Of a stretch of 20,184 nt of DNA, positions 14,041 to 20,184 are shown piece by piece. This DNA comes from Betaproteobacteria bacterium. Lineage in GTDB: Bacteria > Pseudomonadota > Gammaproteobacteria > Burkholderiales > Gallionellaceae. Where the stretch lies: NCBI GenBank assembly GCA_028871775.1, contig JAGWMH010000004.1:1-20184 (forward strand). Direction: 5' to 3'. Made by a program: the position numbers and the translations under genes. The notes beneath the pieces were generated by a model. That model was given only the letters and a program-made list of their open reading frames with translations. It did not search any database and was not told the DNA's origin. How positions within the stretch are numbered: the stretch's first letter is position 1; each line of letters starts with the position of its first letter.

Positions 14041-15962
14041 GGTTGCGCCTCCGCAGCGGGTTGCGCTGCTTTATGCGCAGGCAGCAGGAAGGCGTCCGAA
14101 AAACACGCGTTTTCAGGCAAACCCTGCGCAACAAAAGCCGGACGCGCCGCCTGCACCATTTGCAACGAGCCACAGGAGTAAATCTGGAAGCCGCTCAAAT
14201 CGGGAAAATCCTGCAAAATGGCTTCGTGTACCAAGCCGGTGCGCCCCTGCCAGTTATCCTCCGGTGACGCTTCGGACAGCACCGGGATAAAGGTAAAATT
14301 GTCATGCTCTCGTTGCCAGCGCTCCGGCAAATCGGCCATATACAAATCCTTGCGCATTCGTACCCCCCAATATAACAGCATACGGCGCTTGGAACCGGTG
14401 TGGAAAGCTTGATCCAGCATACTTTTTACTGGTGCGAAGCCGGTAGCGCCGGCCACAAAAATTATCGGCTTGTCACTTTCCTCGTGCAGGAAAAAAGTGC
14501 CAAGCGGGCCTTCGATGTTCAGTTCGTCGCCTACTTTCATTTGCGTGAACACATGTGTGGTGAATCGTCCACCTGGAATAAGACGGACGTGCAATTGGAT
14601 AAACTCGTCATCGTACGGTGCGTTGGCAAACGAAAAGCTCCTGCGTGCACCATCCTCCAGCAGGATATCGAAATATTGGCCGGCAAGAAATTGCAGTTTC
14701 TTGCCCTGTGGAAATTTTAAATACAAGATCATTACATCCGGTGTGGCACGCACCATATTATGCACATGGCACTGCATGACCTTCACCGGAACTTGTTTCA
14801 GTGTTTCGTTTTCGTAATACTCGATTTCCAGATCGGACAACGGCTTGGCACAGCAAAACAGGGCCTTGCCTGCCTGTTTTTCCTGCTCACTCAAGGCGTC
14901 GTGCTGATACACGCCATAATCCACGGCCCCGTGCAGAATGGTGCCCTTGCAATTCCCGCAGGCGCCATCGCGGCAGGTGTATGGCAAATGGACATCCTGA
15001 CGCAACGCCGCCTCCAACACAGTCTCATCCGGTTTGGCGGCAAAGGTGCGCATGCTCGGTGCGGTGGTGATCTGGTAACCTTCCTTCAAGCGTTTGGTGC
15101 GCGCCAGCAACGGTAGCAGCAGGAGAAAGGCCAGGAAGCCGCCGACCAGCGCCCACAGCTGGCCCGGCGTCCAGGTATACATCAGCGGATAGATGGCCAT
15201 GAAAAACCAGTCCAGCTTGATTTGCAAGGCAACCGTGCTCAGGTCAGCCTGCCCCCCCTGGCTCAACGCCGGCTTAACCAGGGCCAGCGCCAGCAGTGTA
15301 AGCCCTAGCCCAATCGCCAGCTGCCTCGAAGGCTGAGTCCTTGCTTTGCTCACCCGCTGGGTGTGGACCATGATGAAAATCAGCATCCCGAGCGGGATGC
15401 CCAAGTGCGCAAAAGACAGCAGCGAGAAAAAACGGTCATTGATGCTGTCCGGGGTCAGGAAATTGCGCACCAGGGGTGAGACAAATACCGGCAGCCAGTC
15501 CAGGAATTCCGTGCTGGCCACGGCAACGAATTGCGCAAGCTTGTCCCATACCAGCCAGTAACCATTGATGCCGGAAATAATCAACAGCAGCAGAAGCACG
15601 ATGCCGGTAATCCAGGAAAAGGCACGGAATCCGCTCAACCGATTCATCACAAAATTGCGCGCCATATGCGCCAGCACCAAAACCACCATACCATCCGAGG
15701 CATAACGGTGCAGGCTGCGCATGATGCCGCCCAGATACCATTGCTCATGGGTAATCTTATCGACCGAGGAATACGCCTCGTTTACTCCGGTGCGGTAGAA
15801 CGCGTAAAGATAAAATCCGCTCCCCAATACCACCCAAAACAGGAAAAACGTGATGGCTCCGAGCTGATATAGCGGGTTCAGCTCAGGACCGAAGATTGCA
15901 TTGAATCCTTTTTCCACCCGCAGCAACAGGTTCTGCCCTATGCGCTGTATCAGCCGGATCAT
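14037..15962 (-). CDS. Diheme cytochrome b fused to [2Fe-2S] ferredoxin and FAD/NAD(P)H reductase
   Basis: This 641-residue fusion has a cytochrome b core with heme ligands H85/H99 and H186/H200 and an LDWF motif (250-253) in place of PEWY. A plant-type [2Fe-2S] domain follows (C330-x4-C335-x2-C338, then C370 or C371). The end is a ferredoxin-NADP reductase-like module with FAD motif RSFS (441-444), GGRFTTHVF, the nucleotide-binding VAGATGFAPVKSML (503-516) and IYSCGSLQM. The reductase half resembles the phenol hydroxylase P5/CDP-glucoseen reductase class. Electrons could run NAD(P)H to FAD to [2Fe-2S] to heme b and quinone, or backward. The first ~280 residues are closely similar to the protein at 10461-12029. 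ATG 15962 is chosen because GAGG (15971-15968) lies 5 bases before it. It is the first gene behind the NsrR-like operator. Confidence 0.9.
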   Translation of the reverse strand: MIRLIQRIGQNLLLRVEKGFNAIFGPELNPLYQLGAITFFLFWVVLGSGFYLYAFYRTGVNEAYSSVDKITHEQWYLGGIMRSLHRYASDGMVVLVLAHMARNFVMNRLSGFRAFSWITGIVLLLLLIISGINGYWLVWDKLAQFVAVASTEFLDWLPVFVSPLVRNFLTPDSINDRFFSLLSFAHLGIPLGMLIFIMVHTQRVSKARTQPSRQLAIGLGLTLLALALVKPALSQGGQADLSTVALQIKLDWFFMAIYPLMYTWTPGQLWALVGGFLAFLLLLPLLARTKRLKEGYQITTAPSMRTFAAKPDETVLEAALRQDVHLPYTCRDGACGNCKGTILHGAVDYGVYQHDALSEQEKQAGKALFCCAKPLSDLEIEYYENETLKQVPVKVMQCHVHNMVRATPDVMILYLKFPQGKKLQFLAGQYFDILLEDGARRSFSFANAPYDDEFIQLHVRLIPGGRFTTHVFTQMKVGDELNIEGPLGTFFLHEESDKPIIFVAGATGFAPVKSMLDQAFHTGSKRRMLLYWGVRMRKDLYMADLPERWQREHDNFTFIPVLSEASPEDNWQGRTGLVHEAILQDFPDLSGFQIYSCGSLQMVQAARPAFVAQGLPENACFSDAFLLPAHKAAQPAAEAQP

Positions 15963-15989
15963 ATCCACCTCATATTAAATATTTTATAA

Positions 15990-16012
15990 AAGATGTATTA
16001 ATAATACATCTA
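15990..16012. promoter_or_regulatory. NsrR-type operator (near-perfect 23-base palindrome)
   Basis: AGATGTATTA (15991-16000), one central A and the exact reverse complement TAATACATCT (16002-16011) form a 10+1+10 palindrome. The NsrR consensus is two AAGATGYATT-like half-sites in inverted orientation one base apart, which fits very well. It overlaps the predicted transcription start, a repressor position. NsrR is an Fe-S repressor released by nitric oxide; its own gene is not in this window. Confidence 0.72.
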
Positions 16013-16017
16013 TTAAT

Positions 16018-16046
16018 ATTATGCCAGCTGATTTCCCTGGTTGCAA
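16018..16046 (-). promoter_or_regulatory. Candidate sigma70 promoter of the cytochrome b / HCO-like operon
   Basis: On the minus strand, TTGCAA (16046-16041), a 17-base spacer and CATAAT (16023-16018) predict a start near 16011, exactly at the edge of the NsrR-like palindrome. The leader to the ATG at 15962 is about 49 bases and AT-rich. Confidence 0.55.
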
Positions 16047-16156
16047 TTATTGTTTTGCCCCTCACAAACACGAGTCATAGCATCGAACAAAACAACTATG
16101 ATTGCACAACCTGCATGAACTTAGAAGGGGCGCAGGATGGCTGGGGTGGTTTTATT

Positions 16157-16990
16157 TCAAACGATCTCGCTGGCATTGGGAGGTTTGCGGCGCAGGACGC
16201 GGCGCCACTCACGGATCAGCCAGGCGGCAAGGGCATAAATCATCACCACACTGATAAACATGCTGACAAAAAACGAATAATCGGTAGTATAGGTTCCTGT
16301 TTTAGGGTCGTAAACAGTACAGAACAAGCGGATACGGTTGCTCAAGCCTTCCCAACCCGGATACTGGGTTTGCACATTGCCCACCAGTTTTTTTAACGGC
16401 TCGCCCATCTGCGGCAGTTCGAAGTTGTCGCCATATACCTGGCGATAGATCTTGCCCTCCTGGTCAAGCAAGGTGAGTTGGGAAATATGATCGAAACCTG
16501 TGACCGAATAGGCGTAACTGAATCCCAGATCACGCGTAAAGTTTTGCATCGTAACCGCATCTGCACTCAAAAATTCCCAGTGCGGCAACTTGATGTTTTG
16601 CCGTGAAGCAAAATCGCGCATCGCCTGCGGCGAATCCCAAGGCGCATTGAAGCCGACAGTCAACACCTGGAAACTGTCAGCACCGAGAGCGTCCTGCATG
16701 TATTTGACTGCCTTGGCAAGAAACTGCGTGGTGACGGGACAGACTTCCGAGCAGCCGGTGTAAATAAAGCTCACCAGCACCGGTTTGCCGCGATAACTGG
16801 AAAGCCTGACCGGCTGACTATTGCGGTCAAGCAAGGTGTAGTCGCCTGCCTGCTTGCCGACTACACTTTGGCTGAATTGCAATGCGGATTTTTGATCGAA
16901 TTTGACAGGTGCTGCGGATTGAGCGTTTCCCTCTGAGGCAAACACCGCTCCCGCCATCCCCAACAGGCCCAACATCAGCAATAGGCGCAT
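16157..16990 (-). CDS. SCO1/SenC-family copper chaperone with C-terminal membrane helix
   Basis: SCO proteins load or reduce the CuA centre of subunit II. The copper motif C80-x3-C84 in FIYTGCSEVCPVTTQFL and the distal H168 in GFDHISQLTLLD are all present in a thioredoxin fold. A signal sequence (LLLMLGLLGMAGAVFA) begins the protein. At 277 residues it is longer than the usual ~200: after the SCO domain comes an extension and a transmembrane helix (FFVSMFISVVMIYALAAWLI, 240-259) with a basic tail (REWRRVLRRK). The ATG at 16990 starts the signal sequence, 8 bases after the ctaB stop. The frame continues upstream inside ctaB, but there it encodes nothing family-like. Following genes for a CuA subunit II, it is the expected maturation factor. 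Nitrosomonas sNOR clusters also carry a senC gene. Confidence 0.92.
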   Translation of the reverse strand: MRLLLMLGLLGMAGAVFASEGNAQSAAPVKFDQKSALQFSQSVVGKQAGDYTLLDRNSQPVRLSSYRGKPVLVSFIYTGCSEVCPVTTQFLAKAVKYMQDALGADSFQVLTVGFNAPWDSPQAMRDFASRQNIKLPHWEFLSADAVTMQNFTRDLGFSYAYSVTGFDHISQLTLLDQEGKIYRQVYGDNFELPQMGEPLKKLVGNVQTQYPGWEGLSNRIRLFCTVYDPKTGTYTTDYSFFVSMFISVVMIYALAAWLIREWRRVLRRKPPNASEIV

Positions 16991-16998
16991 CGGCAAAG

Positions 16999-17889
16999 TT
17001 ACAAAGATGCGTCTATCATCGCTGCGGTCAGCAATAAACTCAATTGCATGAGTGATGCATGGAAGCATGACATCGCTGTTGCACGATTTGGCGCGCGCAT
17101 CAACTGTACGCTTTTCACCAGAAAATACGCACCACCGCTCGCCGCACCGATGAAGTAAACCCACCCCATGCCGTAAAACACCGGCATCAGCGAAGTCGCC
17201 ACCAGCAGCAGGGTGCTGCCAAAAATAACACGTGCAGCGCGTTCGTCACCCACCACCACCGGCAACATGGGCACCTTTGCGGCATCGTAATCCTTGTGAT
17301 AGGCGATCGCCAGGCTCCAGAAATGCGGCGGCGTCCATAAAAACAATATTGCCGCCAGAATCAGCGCTTGCGAGCCTAGCTGCGGGTTGACCGCAGCAGC
17401 TCCGGCCAGCACCGCGAAACTGCCTGCCAACCCGCCAATCACGATGTTCATCCAGGTGCGGCGTTTCAGCCACACCGTGTAAACCACCGCATAGAAAAAC
17501 GCCCCCAAAAACACGAACAGTGCCGAAACGGAATTGAGCGCCAACATCGCCGCCGATACCGATCCTGCCAGCATGAATAGAATCACGCACAGCCAGAACG
17601 GGCCGTGCTTGAGCGTGCCGGTGACAAAGGGGCGCTTGCTGGTGCGCGCCATGCGCACATCAATGTCCCGCTCGACAAATTGATTGAATGCGCCCGCGCT
17701 GGCGGAGGAGATCAATACCGCAATCCCAAGCAGCGCAATTTTCCAGCCAGCCAGCGAACCCGGCGTTACCGCCACACCAGCCAGTGCAGTGAAGCTGATG
17801 ACGATACCGATTCTCAGCTTGAACAAATCGGCAACTTGTTTAATAGCTGTTCCCATATACAAAACCCCAAGTGGTAGGGCGTGAAACAT
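16999..17889 (-). CDS. ctaB: Protoheme IX farnesyltransferase (heme O synthase), UbiA family
   Basis: CtaB attaches a farnesyl group to heme B to make heme O. This polytopic protein (296 residues from ATG 17889) has the first prenyl-diphosphate/Mg motif N-x3-E-x3-D in FNQFVERDIDVRMARTSKRP and the second polar loop YHKDYDAAKVPMLPVVVGDE, with WTPPHFWSLA between helices, all diagnostic of the CtaB branch. Starts at ATG 17889 (AAGGT, 4 bases ahead) and ATG 17856 (closer to the usual family N terminus, weak ribosome site) are both possible. It is the third gene behind the oxidase-like subunits and suggests that their high-spin heme is of the O or A type. Confidence 0.94.
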   Translation of the reverse strand: MFHALPLGVLYMGTAIKQVADLFKLRIGIVISFTALAGVAVTPGSLAGWKIALLGIAVLISSASAGAFNQFVERDIDVRMARTSKRPFVTGTLKHGPFWLCVILFMLAGSVSAAMLALNSVSALFVFLGAFFYAVVYTVWLKRRTWMNIVIGGLAGSFAVLAGAAAVNPQLGSQALILAAILFLWTPPHFWSLAIAYHKDYDAAKVPMLPVVVGDERAARVIFGSTLLLVATSLMPVFYGMGWVYFIGAASGGAYFLVKSVQLMRAPNRATAMSCFHASLMQLSLLLTAAMIDASL

Positions 17890-17910
17890 CCACACCTTGT
17901 GCCTTTAACT

Positions 17911-17946
17911 CCAAAACGGCAGGAGAAGAAACCCCCACCGTTTTGG
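17911..17946. repeat. Perfect 9-bp inverted repeat between the subunit I gene and ctaB
   Basis: CCAAAACGG (17911-17919) and CCGTTTTGG (17938-17946) form a perfect stem with an 18-base loop. Leftward, no T run follows, so it is more likely an intercistronic processing or stability structure than a full terminator. It would allow the subunit genes and the assembly genes to be expressed at different levels. Confidence 0.55.
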
Positions 17947-17971
17947 CACGCCTCAGGTCAACTTGCGCCCA

Positions 17972-19669
17972 TCAGGCCAACGTCCACAGTGTGGCCAGAT
18001 ACTTGAAGTTGACGAAGTAGTAGAGCACAAGGGTTACAAACAGCACCATGGCCAGGACGAAGGTACCCGGTGCTTCGAAGCCACCCATACCGATTTGCTT
18101 GTGCCCGCCAGCATCGGCAGGAGGTGGCACGATATTCTTGGCATTCGCGGGAACCGGTTTGCCGATCAGGATCGAACCTACCACAATCACAACAAAGGAT
18201 GCGCCGCCCAGCACCATCAGCACGCCACCCATCTCGCCGACGGCCATCATCATCTGCGCCATACCGGGCCATTCATAACCCAGCGCCTGCCCGGCAAAAG
18301 TGATATCCCAATGGCGGCGCGGCACACCCAAGGTTCCCGCACCCATCAGGGCAATCGCAAATACCGCAGTACCGATGGCAAACATCCATGGTTGCAATGC
18401 TGCCAACGGCTTCATAATAACTTCGCGCTGAAACAACACCGGGATCAGGTAGTAGGTCAGACCCATAAAGGCCAGCGTGGTACCGCTCACCACCGTGCCG
18501 TGGAAATGCCCCGGCACATAGACGGTGTTGTGGATGATCATGTTGATCTGCTCCACGCTCATCACCACCCCGGTAATCCCGCCGATGAAACCGAAACCGA
18601 TTATCGACAGGATCGTGCAGGAGAACACCGGATTACCCCACGGGCATTTGCGCAACCACTCGAACAAGCCGTTGTTCAGGCCATTTCTGCGTTGCGCTAC
18701 TTCGATCGCACCGGGCACGGTCAGGCCGTGGATCAGGCTGGCCAGCACCGCCAGGTACATCATGTAGCTGGTGTTGAAGATTTTCCACGCTGAGCTCAAC
18801 CCAGGGTCAGACAACAGGTGGTGCACCGAACCCAACTGCAGGAAGCAAATATACAGCAGGAAAGCGGTACGGCTCACTTTTTCCGACATCGGCTTGGCGC
18901 CAAATGCCAATGCGGCAACCGTGTACCAGATCGTAATATGGGCAGTCACGTTGATTTGCTGCGACGAGTGCCCGAACGCCCACCAGATCACGCGATACAT
19001 CATCGGGTCTATGCTCTTGATCAGCCCCAGCGACCACAGGAACGTCGGGATCAGGATAATGGCACCGGTAGCGATGGTGAAAACCGCGATAACCGTCGCT
19101 ACCATGCAGCCATATGCCGTCAGCGGCAACGAGCCCTCATAAGTCTTCTCTTCCGCGGCGATCACCAGTGTGCCCCAGAATACGCCGCAGCCGATTAATG
19201 CACCCACCGCAAACAGGATCAGGCCAAGGTAAAAATGCGGGGCGGCGTTCATCGGCACATAGGACGTCATCATGACGCTGGAATCGCCTTGCAGGATTGC
19301 GACGAAAGTCATGGCTGCACCGATGGTCATCAGGGCAACTTGCGTCCAGGCCATTTTTGGCGCCGCCAACCGGCAGCTAAGTATAGTCGAGCCTACGAAA
19401 TACAGCACCGCTATTTCAAAAAAGATGATCCACACCATGAGCGCCACAATACCGTGCACGGTAAGCGCCATGTAGAACAGTTCGGCGGGCAGCAAGTGCA
19501 CCGCCGGCCAGCGCGTCAAGGCGACCAGCAGGCCGGCAATTCCGCCGACCAGCAAAAACACGACGGCGAGCACCGCATTGGTTTTCACCAGGGTTGCGGC
19601 GGTCAGGTCAATGCGCAGACCGGTCAACGGGTCAGTGCGGAAAGGGGATTGTGCGGTTGTTATAGCCAT
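17972..19669 (-). CDS. norS: B-family heme-copper oxidoreductase subunit I, sNOR-like (active-site Tyr replaced by Gln)
   Basis: Over most of its 565 residues this protein aligns with the B (ba3) family, for example HHLLSDPG, LFEWLRKCPWGNP and HNTVYVPGHFHG against the Thermus equivalents. Ligands present are H72 (low-spin heme, helix II), H234, H283 and H284 (CuB), H388 (high-spin heme) and H390 (low-spin heme). Oxidases of this family have H-x3-Y in helix VI with a His-Tyr crosslink; here the text is GHSSQQINV, so Q238 replaces the tyrosine. That change, with a CuA subunit II and SCO alongside, fits the sNOR family (NorS of ammonia oxidisers) proposed to reduce NO to N2O. An extra C-terminal helix (534-556) resembles ba3 subunit IIa, apparently fused. 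AAGGAG lies 6 bases before the ATG, inside the end of the subunit II gene. A plain oxidase remains possible. Confidence 0.85.
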   Translation of the reverse strand: MAITTAQSPFRTDPLTGLRIDLTAATLVKTNAVLAVVFLLVGGIAGLLVALTRWPAVHLLPAELFYMALTVHGIVALMVWIIFFEIAVLYFVGSTILSCRLAAPKMAWTQVALMTIGAAMTFVAILQGDSSVMMTSYVPMNAAPHFYLGLILFAVGALIGCGVFWGTLVIAAEEKTYEGSLPLTAYGCMVATVIAVFTIATGAIILIPTFLWSLGLIKSIDPMMYRVIWWAFGHSSQQINVTAHITIWYTVAALAFGAKPMSEKVSRTAFLLYICFLQLGSVHHLLSDPGLSSAWKIFNTSYMMYLAVLASLIHGLTVPGAIEVAQRRNGLNNGLFEWLRKCPWGNPVFSCTILSIIGFGFIGGITGVVMSVEQINMIIHNTVYVPGHFHGTVVSGTTLAFMGLTYYLIPVLFQREVIMKPLAALQPWMFAIGTAVFAIALMGAGTLGVPRRHWDITFAGQALGYEWPGMAQMMMAVGEMGGVLMVLGGASFVVIVVGSILIGKPVPANAKNIVPPPADAGGHKQIGMGGFEAPGTFVLAMVLFVTLVLYYFVNFKYLATLWTLA

Positions 19670-19672
19670 TTC

Positions 19673-20184
19673 CTACTCCTTTACGTAAATTCTGCCGAGC
19701 ATCATGTGGTGGCCGATGCCGCAAAATTCATTACATACAATGCTAAATTGACCAGACTTGTTGGGCGTCATGGTCACCACCTGCTCGTAACCGGGATAAG
19801 CCTGGAAATTGATGTTTTCCGGCTGCAGGGAAAAGCCATGATCCCAATCCAGGGAGGAAATGTGCACGCGATAGGTTTTACCCTTCTGAAGTTCCACGAC
19901 CGGGCGCCATTGCCAGCGGCTCGCCGCCAGATAAACATCGCTGCCGGGAGGCGGAGACACTACCGGCAAGCTGGGATCGCTTTTATCCTGGCGCACGGTA
20001 TATTTTGCGGTAAAGTCCTCGACTTTTTTGGCATAAATTTCCGGAGTGGTTTTATATGCCTCATTGGCCATGTTCTGGTTGCCGATCCAGTGCCAGGCAA
20101 TCATCCAGCTAAACATGAAAAGGCACCATAAACCTGCGATCGTAATCCACAGGATTTCGGTGCGCTCGATTGGCTCGGTTGCCC
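19673..20184 (-). CDS. norY: B-family CuA subunit II (NorY-like), 5'-truncated by the window edge
   Basis: The frame is open to the right edge (encoding IERTEILWITIAGLWCLFMF just inside it), so an upstream start lies outside the window. After one membrane helix comes a periplasmic cupredoxin domain with the CuA site. The first ligand is His in DWDHGFSLQPENINFQ, and the rest is CNEFCGIGHHMM, which supplies Cys, the Glu carbonyl, Cys, His and Met at the standard spacing. The segments GFSLQPENINF and the C-terminal GRIYVKE are those of the short B-family (ba3) subunit II. It accepts electrons from a cytochrome c, for which the c551-type protein at 8729-9040 is a candidate. Only 3 bases separate it from the subunit I gene, whose ribosome site it contains. 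Confidence 0.9.
   Translation of the reverse strand, partial: ATEPIERTEILWITIAGLWCLFMFSWMIAWHWIGNQNMANEAYKTTPEIYAKKVEDFTAKYTVRQDKSDPSLPVVSPPPGSDVYLAASRWQWRPVVELQKGKTYRVHISSLDWDHGFSLQPENINFQAYPGYEQVVTMTPNKSGQFSIVCNEFCGIGHHMMLGRIYVKE

Noticed and set aside
10461..15962. The two cytochromes b as parts of a normal bc1 complex
   Set aside because: No Rieske or cytochrome c1 gene is present, the PEWY motif is changed, and both proteins carry cytosolic-type redox domains.
16081..16110. CATAG...CTATG inverted repeat downstream of the SCO gene as a terminator
   Set aside because: It has only 5 bp of stem with a long AT-rich loop and no T run.
16991..17164. Upstream extension of the SCO frame
   Set aside because: It lies inside ctaB in another frame and would destroy the signal sequence of the SCO protein.

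Overview
The window looks like a chromosomal segment of a facultatively microaerobic or denitrifying betaproteobacterium, possibly a member of the Nitrosomonadales. This assignment is inferred from protein style (a four-cysteine FNR of betaproteobacterial type, an asmA-mutY pair, a B-family sNOR-like heme-copper enzyme), not from a marker gene. There are no rRNA or tRNA genes, no insertion sequences and no CRISPR array. Coding density is high.

Left part (1-6170): the 3' end of a DedA-family membrane protein runs rightward into a leftward endonuclease/exonuclease/phosphatase protein. A 300-base gene-free stretch with a long palindromic repeat follows, then leftward mutY and asmA, and a leftward nitronate-monooxygenase-like flavoprotein with an unusual cysteine-rich tail.

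Middle (6171-10455): hemN (leftward) and fnr (rightward) are divergent and share a single FNR box. A small c-type cytochrome of the c551 class follows under its own well-placed FNR box. Next come a 59-residue two-helix membrane protein and a CtaA/COX15-like protein that lacks some expected heme-synthase residues.

Right part (10461-20184, all leftward): the first transcription unit encodes a B-family CuA subunit II (cut by the window edge), a subunit I in which the active-site tyrosine is replaced by glutamine (sNOR-like), a heme O synthase (ctaB) and a membrane-anchored SCO/SenC protein. After a 194-base intergenic region comes a second unit of four genes. These are a diheme cytochrome b fused to a [2Fe-2S] ferredoxin and an FAD/NAD(P)H reductase, a 170-residue orphan, a heme-copper-oxidase-like subunit I without the two helix-VII CuB histidines, and a second, paralogous cytochrome b fused to two [4Fe-4S] clusters and an MvhD-type domain.

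The second unit begins with a sigma70-like promoter whose start point lies on a near-perfect 10+1+10 palindrome that closely resembles the operator of the nitric-oxide sensor NsrR. Together with the adjacent sNOR-like enzyme and the FNR-controlled cytochrome, this suggests a nitric-oxide-responsive respiratory module. Two related cytochromes b, one fed from NAD(P)H and one through an MvhD/ferredoxin relay, would feed the quinone pool or a CuB-less heme-copper-type membrane subunit. I know of no described complex with this composition. The function is inference; the domain content and the operator are read directly from the sequence.
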